Shown here piece after piece: positions 37,439 to 46,192 of a stretch of DNA of 64,000 bases. The notes beneath the pieces were generated by a model. The model was not told the origin of the DNA, made no database searches, and saw only the letters and a list, made by a program, of their open reading frames with translations. The stretch comes from Pseudomonas schmalbachii. Lineage in GTDB: Bacteria > Pseudomonadota > Gammaproteobacteria > Pseudomonadales > Pseudomonadaceae. Position 1 is the stretch's first letter. Each line of letters begins with the position of its first letter. The position numbers and the translations under genes were made by a program. The DNA lies in the NCBI RefSeq assembly GCF_017589465.1, contig NZ_JAELYA010000006.1, positions 310,001-374,000 on the forward strand. Reading direction: 5' to 3'.

Positions 37439-37762
37439 TCAGTGGTCTTTCGGGAAGACGGTGCTGAGGTTGCGCCAGTTCGAGGCGGAATCGGCGGCAT
37501 CCTTGTTCCAGTCCGGGTAGGTATTCATCATGTCCGGCACCTGCGCCGGCCACCAGCAGGGGTCGGAGCAGCCGTAGAGGTCGGATTCCATCGGCTGGCA
37601 GAGCGAGGCGACGCCGCCGAAGGCGTCGATCTCCCACCCCGGGTCGGTGCTGGTGGTGCAGCCGGCGACGCTGCTCATCGCCACCACTTCCTCGATGCGG
37701 TCTTCGGCGGCGGCCTGTTCCAGAATCTGGGCCTTGTTGTTGATTGCCTTGAGATGTTTCAT
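37439..37762 (-). CDS. qhpC: Quinohemoprotein amine dehydrogenase, gamma subunit (CTQ peptide)
   Basis: A 107-residue precursor of the subunit that carries the cysteine tryptophylquinone cofactor. Taking a 28-residue leader, every cross-link residue of the P. putida structure is present: Cys35-Glu44, Cys55-Asp61 and Cys69-Asp77 for thioether bonds, and Cys65-Trp71 for the quinone. The leader has no Sec-type hydrophobic core, consistent with cytoplasmic cross-linking by QhpD before export. It starts 1 nt after the qhpD stop, so the two are translationally linked. Confidence 0.95.
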   Translation of the reverse strand: MKHLKAINNKAQILEQAAAEDRIEEVVAMSSVAGCTTSTDPGWEIDAFGGVASLCQPMESDLYGCSDPCWWPAQVPDMMNTYPDWNKDAADSASNWRNLSTVFPKDH

Positions 37763-37763
37763 G

Positions 37764-39194
37764 TCAGTGCGCCTTCCGCGGAGTGATATGGCGGTCGATG
37801 AATCCGGGGTTGTGGGTCATGATCCGGCTGTAGACCTCGATGCCGAAGTCGACCCAGTCCCGCATCAGTTCGCAGTAGTGGTAAACGGGATGCGCCGGAT
37901 CGCCGAAGCGGGCGTAGCTCTCGTGGTAGCAGCCGCCGGAGCAGAGGTTGCGGATGCGGCAGGTGTTGCAGCCGGTGTTGCTGCGATCCAGCCGCTGGGA
38001 GAGGAAGTCGTTCAGCTCGACCTGCTTCACCCCGCTGTGCACGTTGCCGAAGGTCGGCAGCGAGGAGCCGGTGAAGCGGTGGCAGAGATTCAGCTCGCCC
38101 TTGTGATCGACCGCCAGCATCTTCAGCCCGGCGCCGCACGGCAGCGCCTTCTTGTGCCCTTCGTGGATGTCGGTGATCAGCTGGTGCAGGTTGGAGAAGC
38201 CGATATTGCGGCCCTGCAGCGCCTCGTCGAGATAGCGCCGCCCCAGTGCCTTCATGTTGGCGAAGACCTGCTCCAGCTCGTCGTGGGTGAGGTTGAAGCT
38301 GCTGATATCGCCTGAAGTGACCGGCGCGAAACCGACTTCGGCAAAACCCAGTTCGTTGAACAGGTGATCCCAGATCGTCTCCACATCGGTCACGCCGGTG
38401 GTCAACGTCACCCGCGCACCCACCGGGCGGCTGTTGTAGCGCGACAGCAGCATGTCGGCCTTGCGCCGCACCACATCGTAGGTGCCCTGCCCGCCCACGG
38501 TGATGCGGTTGCGGTCGTGCACGGTCTTCGGCCCGTCGATGCTGACCGACAAACCGAAACGGTGCTTGTTGAGGTAGTCGACGATCTCTTCGGTGAGCAG
38601 CGTGGCGTTGGTGGTCATGACGAAGTCCACCTGCTTGCCCAGCTCGCCGAAACGCCGCTCGCAGTAGTCGACCATATGCTCGATCAGCGGGCGGTTGGAC
38701 AGCGGCTCGCCGCCGAAGAACACCACGGTGTAGCGCTGTTCGTCCGGCGACTCCTTGATGAGCATTTCCACCGAAGCCTCGGCGGTTTCCGCGCCCATCT
38801 TCTTGCCGGCCGACGGCTTGTCCAGGTCTTCCTTGTAGCAGTAGGTGCAGCTCAGGTTGCAGCCGGTGTTGACGTTCAGCACCACGGTATTCAGTGCGGT
38901 GCGCTCGACCCTTTTCGTGCCGATTTCCGGGGTCAGCGGCGAGCCGTCGCTGACCACTTCCAGCGCGATCAACTCGCGCAGGGTTTCGTCGATTTCGGTG
39001 TTGGCGAAGCGTCCGTTCAGACGCTGCGCCAGTTCTTCCGGCGAGCAGGCCTGCCCGCGCAGGGCATCGATGATCCCGCCGGTGAGTTCGTCGCTGGCGA
39101 ACAGCGACGAACTGGGGATGTGGAACAACAGGCGGTCGGCGTCGACCTGCACTTCATGCAGGTTGCGTTCGACCAGATTGAGGATGGCGCCCAT
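37764..39194 (-). CDS. qhpD: Radical SAM maturase of the amine dehydrogenase gamma subunit
   Basis: A 476-residue radical SAM/SPASM protein. The SAM-binding cluster motif is Cys112-x3-Cys116-x2-Cys119 (CNLSCTYCY). The C-terminal SPASM region has the Cys-rich [18 protein letters not shown] for auxiliary [4Fe-4S] clusters. The homologous QhpD builds the three Cys-to-Asp/Glu thioether bonds in QhpC, which is encoded directly after it. Length and N-terminal domain (about 1-100, probably peptide recognition) fit the family. Confidence 0.93.
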   Translation of the reverse strand: MGAILNLVERNLHEVQVDADRLLFHIPSSSLFASDELTGGIIDALRGQACSPEELAQRLNGRFANTEIDETLRELIALEVVSDGSPLTPEIGTKRVERTALNTVVLNVNTGCNLSCTYCYKEDLDKPSAGKKMGAETAEASVEMLIKESPDEQRYTVVFFGGEPLSNRPLIEHMVDYCERRFGELGKQVDFVMTTNATLLTEEIVDYLNKHRFGLSVSIDGPKTVHDRNRITVGGQGTYDVVRRKADMLLSRYNSRPVGARVTLTTGVTDVETIWDHLFNELGFAEVGFAPVTSGDISSFNLTHDELEQVFANMKALGRRYLDEALQGRNIGFSNLHQLITDIHEGHKKALPCGAGLKMLAVDHKGELNLCHRFTGSSLPTFGNVHSGVKQVELNDFLSQRLDRSNTGCNTCRIRNLCSGGCYHESYARFGDPAHPVYHYCELMRDWVDFGIEVYSRIMTHNPGFIDRHITPRKAH

Positions 39195-39266
39195 GGCAAT
39201 CTCCCGGAACTCTTGTAATCAGCCCGCCGCACACAGCGGGCACTCAGGTTCTGTCCGATCCCCGGC

Positions 39267-40850
39267 TTACGGGATCGGCGGGTTGTTCCAGCGCTGCACG
39301 GTGACGATCATCTGGCCCTCGCCCTTCAGCGACTTGCCGCCCTCCTCCACCGCCGCGACCACCTTGAGGTTGCCGGCGTTGTTGCCAGTCTTCTTGCGCT
39401 GCGGGTTGGGGCCGGCGTCGCCCGGCACGAACACGCCGCTGGCGGCGTCCATCAGGCCGGCGAATTTCACGTCCTGGTCCTCGTGGGCCTGCTTGTCGAA
39501 CGGCTCCACCGACCACTTCGCCGGGAACACGCCGATTCGGTACGGCTGGCCGTCGGCGCCCTTGCCCCAGGCTTCGGCGTCGAAGCGGCCCTGCACCTTC
39601 GGCGTCGAACCGCCGTTGCCACCGACCCGCGCCACGGAGAACTCCGGCACCACCTTCACTTCGGCGATGTCCTTGTACAGCGCGAGACTGGCGCCCTTCG
39701 CCGCGCCGACGCTGACCTCATGCACACCGGCCACGGCATCGGCGGCGGCCTTGACCTTGACGCGGACCTTCTGCGGCGACTGCTCCAGCACCTGCAGCAC
39801 TTCCACGCCCGCGCCGAGATCCGGCTTGCCGGAAAGATCGCTGCCGACCAGGGTCAGCTCGGCCTCGCTGCCGGCCTTCAGGTAGCCCGGCTGCACGGCG
39901 AGCAACTTGCTCTGGCCCTCTTTGGCGGCGGTGATATCGAGGCCACGCTCGTCGTGCTCGGTCTCGAACATGCGGCCCTTCATTTCGCCATTGAGCGCGC
40001 TGAACACCTGGCGCATGGCGACATCGCCAACCTTGAGGTTGGCGCGCCATTCGTAGCCGCTGAACAGCACCGCGCTGCCCTCGCCATCGAACGGCGTGCC
40101 GTCCGCATACTGGCCCTTGACCTGCACGGCGAACTGGTCGCCCGCGTCGGGCTTGACCGTCATCACCCCGCGTACGTCGCCGCGACTCGGCATGTGTCCG
40201 CTGAAGCTCCACTGCCCGGCCAGGCTGGCAGCCTGCGGACGCTGCTTCTGCCAGTCGCCCCAGGCCGGGTTGTCCAGCGCGTACTGCTCGGCCAGGGCCG
40301 GCACGATCTTGCTGCGGGTGATACCCAGCCAGTCGCGGTCGCGGGACTTGGTCTGGTATTCGAGGGTCGCGAACTGGCCGACGTGGAAATCGACCAGGTG
40401 ATTCCACTCCTCCGCCGGACGCCGCTGCAGCGCCACCCGCGCGCCGGAGTGGCAGCGGCCGCACATCTGGGCGACCAGCGGATCGAATTTTTCCACCGTG
40501 TTCAGACGGCGCTCCATGGCGTAGCGCATACCATCGGTCTCGCTCGGCGCCAGACCCTGGGTGTCGGCCAGGTATTTCACCAGCTCGCGGCGGTCGTCAT
40601 CGGCGATCTTCAGGCCATGCATGATCTGCATGCGGGCGATGGTCATCACCCAGCCCTCCGGCGTCTTGCGCTGCTGGCTGATGCGGCTCAGGCCATTTTC
40701 GCCTTCCGGGGTATGGCAGCCCTGGCAGTTCTGCTTGAGCAGGGCGGCGCCATCGGTAGCCGCCTGGGCCGCCGGGGGTTGCATCACCGCGGCGATGGCC
40801 ACCGCCAGTGCGCTGGCGCCGAGGTAGTAGCGGAATCGGTTGCTGTTCAC
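39267..40850 (-). CDS. qhpA: Quinohemoprotein amine dehydrogenase, alpha subunit (di-heme cytochrome c)
   Basis: A 527-residue periplasmic subunit that passes electrons from the CTQ cofactor to a soluble acceptor. Best start is GTG at 40850, with GGAG about 8 nt upstream; it gives a signal peptide ending AQA at residue 30. Two heme c motifs follow: Cys42-x2-Cys45-His46 and Cys130-x2-Cys133-His134. Downstream are the beta-barrel and Ig-like domains seen in known structures. It is the first gene of the operon. Confidence 0.92.
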   Translation of the reverse strand: MNSNRFRYYLGASALAVAIAAVMQPPAAQAATDGAALLKQNCQGCHTPEGENGLSRISQQRKTPEGWVMTIARMQIMHGLKIADDDRRELVKYLADTQGLAPSETDGMRYAMERRLNTVEKFDPLVAQMCGRCHSGARVALQRRPAEEWNHLVDFHVGQFATLEYQTKSRDRDWLGITRSKIVPALAEQYALDNPAWGDWQKQRPQAASLAGQWSFSGHMPSRGDVRGVMTVKPDAGDQFAVQVKGQYADGTPFDGEGSAVLFSGYEWRANLKVGDVAMRQVFSALNGEMKGRMFETEHDERGLDITAAKEGQSKLLAVQPGYLKAGSEAELTLVGSDLSGKPDLGAGVEVLQVLEQSPQKVRVKVKAAADAVAGVHEVSVGAAKGASLALYKDIAEVKVVPEFSVARVGGNGGSTPKVQGRFDAEAWGKGADGQPYRIGVFPAKWSVEPFDKQAHEDQDVKFAGLMDAASGVFVPGDAGPNPQRKKTGNNAGNLKVVAAVEEGGKSLKGEGQMIVTVQRWNNPPIP

Positions 40851-40935
40851 GGACAAAGCTCCAGACGTTGTTCTTGTTGGGTGCCCACCGCCAGCCGGCG
40901 CTGCGGGCCTGGTCCGGATGCTACGGAAGCCGCCG

Positions 40936-40974
40936 CCAGGCAACTTGTCATCGCGTGACCAGTCGGCTTGTCAT
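40936..40974 (-). promoter_or_regulatory. Direct repeat, probable AraC-type activator site upstream of qhpA
   Basis: Two 16-nt copies (40959-40974 and 40936-40951) read ATGACAAG-x4-CTGG on the minus strand, spaced 23 nt apart. That is the usual two-turn spacing of AraC/XylS-type sites. The proximal copy ends about 86 nt before the qhpA start. No strong -35 box is visible next to it, as expected for an activator-dependent promoter. Confidence 0.5.
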
Positions 40975-41123
40975 TTCCCGCCATCCGACGACCGCTCCGG
41001 GCCGCCGGGCGCTGGCGGCGAGTGGCAAGCCTGCTGGCGGGTACGGACAAGCCATTGACGCAACGTGCGGGGCAACATCGGCCAGACTCGAAGCGATCAC
41101 AGGAACGCGGCTACGAGGGATTC

Positions 41124-41182
41124 GTAGGGCGGGTGCAACCCGCCAATCCACTCGATAAATGGCGGGTTTCACCCGCCCTACG
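41124..41182. repeat. REP palindrome, copy 5
   Basis: A 59-bp inverted repeat of the RAYT-associated family, with GTAGGGCGGGTGCAACCCGCC and GGCGGGTTTCACCCGCCCTACG arms around a short centre. Confidence 0.9.
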
Positions 41183-41252
41183 CCAAATCGACACCGCTCG
41201 AATCGAGGCCCTACGACAGCACCGAGATCACCGCGCTGGCCGGTGCGACGCT

Positions 41253-41276
41253 GGAGATGGAGATGGAGATGGAGAT
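41253..41276 (+). repeat. Hexanucleotide tandem repeat (GGAGAT)x4
   Basis: Four exact GGAGAT units in a row, followed by GG. A short tandem repeat of this kind can change copy number by slippage. It lies outside any supported gene. Confidence 0.9.
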
Positions 41277-41350
41277 GGTCTGTCTGTATGCGGCGCGGCA
41301 CAAGCTTGGGGAGCAGGCGTAGCAAGCCCGCCCCTTGGGAAGCACCGGTG

Positions 41351-41455
41351 TTGTGACGCCCTCACCCCTGCCCTCTCGCAGAGGGAGAGGGGGTATGACG
41401 GCATCGGGATGCATATCGTGCCAACCGGCAACTCCGGCCAGTCTCCTCTCCCCCT
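41351..41455. repeat. Composite hairpin element, inverted copy
   Basis: Read on the minus strand, this shares the CCGGAGTTGCC...CCCGATGCC core and the flanking CCCTCTCCCTCTG...GAGAGGG hairpin with the element at 15600-15725. The second flanking hairpin is degenerate here. Confidence 0.65.
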
Positions 41456-41488
41456 CCCGCCCAATATCCGCCTGCCATACTTGTCCCC

Positions 41489-42232
41489 ATGGTCAGCGCC
41501 ACATTCCGCTTCTACGAGGAACTCAACGACTTCCTGCCGGCCGCGCGGCGTCGGCAGGTGTTCACCTGCGCCTGCGCGCAGGCGGCCACGGTGAAGCACA
41601 TGATCGAGGCGCTCGGGGTGCCGCATACGGAAGTCGAGCTGGTGCTGCTCAACGGCGAGTCGGTCGGCTTCGAGCGGATGATCCTCGATGGCGACCGCCT
41701 CGCCGTCTATCCGCGGCTGGAGGTGCCGAACATCAACCCGCTGCTCAAGGTGAACGCCCATCCGCTGCGGGTGCTGCGCTTCGTCGCCGACGCGCACCTC
41801 GGCGGGCTGGCCAGCCTGTTGCGCATGTGCGGTTTCGACACCCTGCACGACAACCATTTCGAGGACAGCCAGATCGCCGAGCTCGCCGCCCGCCAGGGCC
41901 GCATCGTGCTGACCCGCGACCGCGAGCTGCTCAAGCGGCGGATCATCAACCACGGCTGCTACCTGCACGCGATCAAGCCGTCGCTGCAGTTGCGCGAGCT
42001 GTTCGAACGCCTCGACCTAGCCCGCAGCGCGCGGCCGTTCAGCCGCTGCCTGCACTGCAACCTGCCGCTGCACGAGATTCCCGTGGAGCAGGCGCGCCCG
42101 CACGTGCCGCCACAGGTCGCCCGGCTCTACTCGCACTTCCTGTTCTGCGATGCCTGCCGCCGGGTGTATTGGGAGGGGTCGCACTGGCGCAGCATGCGGG
42201 CGCTGTTGGCGCCGTTGCTGGATTTGCATTGA
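41489..42232 (+). CDS. Mut7-C RNase-domain protein with ubiquitin-like N-terminus
   Basis: A 247-residue protein. The N-terminal third (about 1-80) looks like a beta-grasp/ubiquitin-like fold. The rest is the Mut7-C domain, a PIN-like putative RNase (FVADAHLGGLASLLRMCGFDT, then ARQGRIVLTRDRELLKR) with a C-terminal zinc-ribbon-like set of Cys (CLHC near residue 188, CDAC near 222). Acidic residues D101 and D149, in the segments named, are likely catalytic positions. No substrate is known. It is transcribed alone, with repeat DNA on both sides. Confidence 0.8.
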   Translation: MVSATFRFYEELNDFLPAARRRQVFTCACAQAATVKHMIEALGVPHTEVELVLLNGESVGFERMILDGDRLAVYPRLEVPNINPLLKVNAHPLRVLRFVADAHLGGLASLLRMCGFDTLHDNHFEDSQIAELAARQGRIVLTRDRELLKRRIINHGCYLHAIKPSLQLRELFERLDLARSARPFSRCLHCNLPLHEIPVEQARPHVPPQVARLYSHFLFCDACRRVYWEGSHWRSMRALLAPLLDLH

Positions 42233-42285
42233 GGGAAGAATGTTGGGCTTCGCTGCGCTCAGCGCCAGCGGCTCCCTCAACGACG

Positions 42286-42363
42286 TTTCGCGGGCATGGC
42301 CCGCTCCTACGGATGACCCGGAGCTAAGGCAAATTCCTGTAGGAGCGAACCATGCCCGCGAAA
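42286..42363. repeat. Inverted repeat with 25-bp arms
   Basis: The arms at 42286-42310 and 42339-42363 match at 23 of 25 positions when folded (TTTCGCGGGCATGG...). It is a relative of the element at 36004-36095, sharing the GTAGGAGC end. It lies between the Mut7-C stop and the porin terminator. Confidence 0.85.
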
Positions 42364-42402
42364 TACAGGCTGCTCCACAGCCGCATTTGCAGGGCATGCC
42401 AT

Positions 42403-42481
42403 GTAGGTTGGTGCTGAACGCAGTGAAGCCCAACAATGCACCCGGCAATGCTGGGCTTCGCAAGCTCAGCGCCAACCTACG
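42403..42481. repeat. Inverted repeat of the GTAGGTTGG family
   Basis: A 79-bp palindrome with a GTAGGTTGGTGCTGAACGC left arm and an AGCGCCAACCTACG right arm, plus internal GAAGCCCAACA/TGCTGGGCTTC pairing. Its relatives are at 4028, 13573, 56416 and 60061. Confidence 0.85.
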
Positions 42482-42500
42482 CGCCAACCGTTGGTGGAAA

Positions 42501-42526
42501 TGAAAACGGGCCCCGAGGGGCCCGTG
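42501..42526 (-). terminator. Terminator of the transporter-porin operon
   Basis: On the minus strand an ACGGGCCCC/GGGGCCCGT stem with a 2-nt loop (42506-42525) is followed by TTTTC. It sits 5 nt past the porin stop and is a classic Rho-independent terminator. Confidence 0.9.
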
Positions 42527-42531
42527 GCATA

Positions 42532-43404
42532 TCAGAAGTGGTACTGCAGCAGCAGGCTGGTCGCACTCTGGTTGGTATCGAAGAACTTGCTGTCCTCGAT
42601 GCCGTACTTGTTCGACCAGTAGTCGTACTCGATGCCCACCAGCAGCTTGCGCGGCTCGGAGCCGAGCGCCTTGCCGAGGTCGTACTTCACCTGCGGGTTG
42701 ATGTGCAGGTTCTTGTGGTAGCTCTGCTGGTTCGGCGTCTCGGCGTCCTTGCTGTTCACCGCCCAGTGGATCACGCCGTCGAGGATGATGTCCGACTTGC
42801 CCACCGGGAAGTGGGTGCTCCACGCCGGCACCACCTGCCAGACGCCATCCGGCGAGCGGTTGCCCTGCGGCATGCGGTAGTAGAAGTTCAGCTTGAAGAA
42901 GTCGAAGCCGGGGATCGCCAGGTCGAAGCCGGGGCCGAAGCGGAAGGTTTCCACGTCGCCTTCGCCGAACTCGTAGGTGGTCGCCAGCAGCACATCCTTG
43001 ACCGGGCCGAACGACAGGTCGCGGCCGCTCAGCTTGCCGATGGAAAAGCGCGGGGTCAGCTCGCCGTAGTAGGCGTGGCTGCCGTTGATGCTCTTGCCGC
43101 CGTTGAACCAGGTGTTGTCGACGAAGGCGAACACATCGCCCCAGTTCCACAGGCTGAAGTGCTCCAGGGTCACGGTCTGCTGGATATGCGGATCGACCTG
43201 GAAGTCCTTGCCCCACAGGTAGGTAATGCTGTTGTCCATGAACAGCAGCGGCGACGCCGACCTGGCCTGGCCGACCGTGCCGAGTTCCTCGACGTCGGCC
43301 GGCGGCGGGTTGTACAGCGCCAGCGGCATCTTCTCATCTGCCAGGACCGCCGAGCTGGCGGCCAGTGCTCCTAAAAATGCAACCAGGGAAAAACTGCTTC
43401 TCAT
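42532..43404 (-). CDS. Tsx-like outer-membrane channel protein
   Basis: A 290-residue outer-membrane protein. It has a signal peptide (1-22, ending VLA), a beta-strand-rich body with aromatic girdle residues and a terminal Phe (LLLQYHF), all typical of a small beta-barrel. The overall look is that of the nucleoside-specific channel (Tsx/OmpK) family. It follows the ABC transporter genes on the same strand after a 221-nt gap, so it probably admits the same solute across the outer membrane. The solute is unknown. Confidence 0.75.
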   Translation of the reverse strand: MRSSFSLVAFLGALAASSAVLADEKMPLALYNPPPADVEELGTVGQARSASPLLFMDNSITYLWGKDFQVDPHIQQTVTLEHFSLWNWGDVFAFVDNTWFNGGKSINGSHAYYGELTPRFSIGKLSGRDLSFGPVKDVLLATTYEFGEGDVETFRFGPGFDLAIPGFDFFKLNFYYRMPQGNRSPDGVWQVVPAWSTHFPVGKSDIILDGVIHWAVNSKDAETPNQQSYHKNLHINPQVKYDLGKALGSEPRKLLVGIEYDYWSNKYGIEDSKFFDTNQSATSLLLQYHF

Positions 43405-43625
43405 GCTCGCCTCGTATTTATTGTGATGACGCTAGGCAGTGAACGAATTGGCTTTTGTTTCTTGTGCCTGCCCTGGCGGAATTCCGGGCGAGGGTTTCCC
43501 CCTCGTCCGTCCCCTTCTCCAGGACGCGAAAATCCCTGCTCCCGTTTGCTCCCGCGGGATTTCGCGATGTGGGGAATCCGTGCGGAAAGGAGCCGCCCCC
43601 ACGCGGGACAGCCCTTCCACGCCGA

Positions 43626-44657
43626 TCAGTTGTTGCCGGCGAGAATCACGCGCTGGCGGATGCGGTCGGCCATCACGGCGAGGATCAGCAGCACACCGAG
43701 GACGATGGTCTGGGTGTAGGCACCGATGCCGATCAGGTTCATGCCGTTCTGCACCAGGTTGATGAACAGCGCGCCGAGCACCACGGCACCGACCCGGCCC
43801 TGGCCGCCGCTCAGGCTGACGCCGGCGATCACGCAGGCGGCGATGGACTGCAGCGGCATGTCCGCGCCGAGGTTGGCTTCGCCGGTGTCCAGGCGGGCGG
43901 TCAGCAGCAGGCCGGCGATGGCGGTGATCACGCCGACCATCAGGTAGCAGGCGAATTGCACGCGGGCGGTGCGGATGCCCGACAGCTCGGCGGCGCGGGC
44001 GTTGCCGCCGGTGGCGTAGATGTGGCGGCCGAAGCGGGTCCAGTTCATCACCAGGTACAGCGCGACGATCAGCACCAGGGCGAACAGCACCGGCACCGGA
44101 ATGCCGAGCAGCGAGCCGAAGCCGAAGACCTCGCCGAAGTCGCCCGGCATGCCGTAGACCGGGGTGCCGCCGGTGATGAACAGGGTCAGGCCGAAGACGA
44201 TCGACGAGGTGCCGAGGGTCATCATGAACGGCGGGACGCGGAACTGCGAAATGCCGAAGCCGTTCAGCGCGCCGACCGCGATACCGGACAGGCAGCCGGC
44301 GCCCATGCCGGCGGCGATGGCCAGGCCCGGTGCATCCGGGAAGGCGGCGAACACCGCGGCCATCACCGTGGCGCCGACCACCGAGGCCAGCGCCATGGCG
44401 CTGCCGACGGAAAGGTCGAGGCCGCCGACCACCAGCGCGACCATCTGCGCCAGGGCGACGATGACCAGGTACACCGACTGGCGGGCGACGTTCTGGATGT
44501 TGTCGCCGCTGAGGAATTCGCTGCTCTGGGTGGCGAAGAACAGGCAGGCGGCCACCAGGATCAGGGGCAGCACGCCGATCTTCACGAACACCAGGTGGTT
44601 GAAACGGCGCAGGGCGTTGCCGCGGGACGCGGTCCCGGCTTGGGTCAGGGTAGTCAT
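43626..44657 (-). CDS. Ribose-type ABC transporter permease
   Basis: A 343-residue inner-membrane permease of the RbsC family. The hallmark VALVVGGLDLSVGSAMAL (near residue 73) and the later GNARAAELSGI coupling loop are present, and about ten hydrophobic helices can be counted. It starts 7 nt after the ATPase stop, so the two are co-transcribed. Substrate cannot be read from the sequence; sugars, polyols and other small polar solutes are usual. Confidence 0.92.
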   Translation of the reverse strand: MTTLTQAGTASRGNALRRFNHLVFVKIGVLPLILVAACLFFATQSSEFLSGDNIQNVARQSVYLVIVALAQMVALVVGGLDLSVGSAMALASVVGATVMAAVFAAFPDAPGLAIAAGMGAGCLSGIAVGALNGFGISQFRVPPFMMTLGTSSIVFGLTLFITGGTPVYGMPGDFGEVFGFGSLLGIPVPVLFALVLIVALYLVMNWTRFGRHIYATGGNARAAELSGIRTARVQFACYLMVGVITAIAGLLLTARLDTGEANLGADMPLQSIAACVIAGVSLSGGQGRVGAVVLGALFINLVQNGMNLIGIGAYTQTIVLGVLLILAVMADRIRQRVILAGNN

Positions 44658-44664
44658 AGCTGCA

Positions 44665-46176
44665 TTACTCGAAGAAGTGCGAGAGGACGCTTTGTTCGTT
44701 GATGTCGCTGCCGGTGAGTTCGGCGGCTACCTGGCCTTCGCGCATGACGTACAGGCGCCGGGACAGGTTCATGACTTCGCTGAGATCCGAAGAAATCAGC
44801 AGGATGGCGGCTCCCGCCTCGCAGAGTTCCTTGAAGAACCGGTAGATGGCCGCACGGGTCGTCACATCGACGCCGACGGTGGGCTCATCGAAGATGTACA
44901 GGTCGGTCGGCTGGGTCAGGCCCTTGGCCAGCAGCACCTTCTGCTGGTTGCCGCCGGAAAACTCGTGGGCATTGCGGTCCAGGCGCGCGGAGGGGAAGCC
45001 CACCCGCTCGGCCAGTTCCGCCGACCAGCTGCGCTCGCTGCCCTTGTGCAACCACCAGCCACGCGCCACCGGCTTGCGGTGCAGGGCGCTAAGCGAAAGG
45101 TTGTCGCGGCAGGCGTGCTGCAGCAGCAGGCCCTCGTTCTTGCGGTCCGAGGTCAGGTAGAAGATCCCGGCGCGCAGCGCCTCCTGCGGATGGCGGGCGA
45201 CGAAGGGCTGGCCCTTGTAGAGGATTTCGCCGGCGGCGATGCGCTCGACGCCGAAGCAGGCGCGGCCGACTTCCGACTTGCCGCAGCCGACCAGGCCGGC
45301 AATGCCGACGATCTCCCCGGCGCGCACGGTCAGGTCAGCACCGCACACCAGGCCGCTGCGGGTATGCAGACCGCTGATGCGCAGCACTTCCTTGCCGGGC
45401 AGGGTATCCATGTGCGGATAGACCTGCTCGACCTGGCGGCCGGTCATCAGCTCGACCAGATCGTCATGCCCGATGCTCGCCGGCACGGTCGCCACCAGGC
45501 GGCCGTCGCGCAGGATGGTCATGCGATCGCCGATCTCCTGCAGCTCGTGCATGCGATGGCTGATGTAGATGATGCCGACGCCGTTCGCCTTGGCCTTGCG
45601 CACCAGGGCGAAGAGCTTGTCCTTCTCGTTCTCGGTGAGCGAGGCGGTGGGTTCGTCGAGGATCAGCACGGAAAGCTCGTGCTGGAATGCCTTGCAGATT
45701 TCCACCATCTGCTGCTCGCCGCGGGTCAGGTCCTGCACCAGCGTATGCGGGTCGATATCGAAACCCAGGCTGTCCAGCGCCTCGCGGGCCTTGCGCTGCA
45801 TCTCGCCGCGGGCGAGACGACCGCCATGGGTCTTCTCCGCGCCGAGGAACAGGTTGTCCGCCACCGACATCTGCGGCACCAGGGAGAACTCCTGGAACAC
45901 CGCGCTGATGCCCAGGCTGCGCGCATGCTGCACCGACTGCAGGTCGACTTCGCGACCGTCGAGCATCAGCTTGCCGTCGCCCTTGTTCGCCCCGGCGATG
46001 ATCGAGATCAGCGTCGACTTGCCCGCGCCGTTCTCGCCGAACAGCACGTGGACTTCGCCGGGCAACACCTCGAAGTTGACATCGTCGAGCGCGACGACAC
46101 CGGGATAACGCTTGCCGATGCCGCGGCACTGCAGGCGTGGCGTTCTGGCCGCGAGGGCCTGGACTGCCATATTCAT
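44665..46176 (-). CDS. Ribose-type ABC transporter ATPase (two ABC domains)
   Basis: A 503-residue tandem ATPase of the RbsA/MglA family. Domain 1 has Walker A GENGAGKST (near residue 49), signature LTRGEQQM and Walker B LSVLILDEP. Domain 2 has the family-typical degenerate Walker A GLVGCGKSE (near residue 290), signature FSGGNQQK and Walker B LYIFDEP. Both halves are intact and the length is standard. It lies between the binding-protein gene (16 nt away) and the permease. Confidence 0.93.
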   Translation of the reverse strand: MNMAVQALAARTPRLQCRGIGKRYPGVVALDDVNFEVLPGEVHVLFGENGAGKSTLISIIAGANKGDGKLMLDGREVDLQSVQHARSLGISAVFQEFSLVPQMSVADNLFLGAEKTHGGRLARGEMQRKAREALDSLGFDIDPHTLVQDLTRGEQQMVEICKAFQHELSVLILDEPTASLTENEKDKLFALVRKAKANGVGIIYISHRMHELQEIGDRMTILRDGRLVATVPASIGHDDLVELMTGRQVEQVYPHMDTLPGKEVLRISGLHTRSGLVCGADLTVRAGEIVGIAGLVGCGKSEVGRACFGVERIAAGEILYKGQPFVARHPQEALRAGIFYLTSDRKNEGLLLQHACRDNLSLSALHRKPVARGWWLHKGSERSWSAELAERVGFPSARLDRNAHEFSGGNQQKVLLAKGLTQPTDLYIFDEPTVGVDVTTRAAIYRFFKELCEAGAAILLISSDLSEVMNLSRRLYVMREGQVAAELTGSDINEQSVLSHFFE

Positions 46177-46192
46177 GATCGAAAACCCGCCT

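Larger units (their letters stand above)
40975..41488. other. Gene-free region between qhpA and the Mut7-C gene
   Basis: The gap between the start of qhpA and 41489 holds the qhpA promoter, REP copy 5 (41124-41182), a four-unit GGAGAT tandem repeat (41253-41276) and a composite hairpin element (about 41351-41455). Small open frames in it have no supporting ribosome site or recognisable product. Confidence 0.6.

Noticed and set aside
41159-41356. Small ORFs over the GGAGAT repeat and the neighbouring REP
   Set aside because: They run through repeat DNA, lack a ribosome site and give low-complexity Arg/Trp-rich products.
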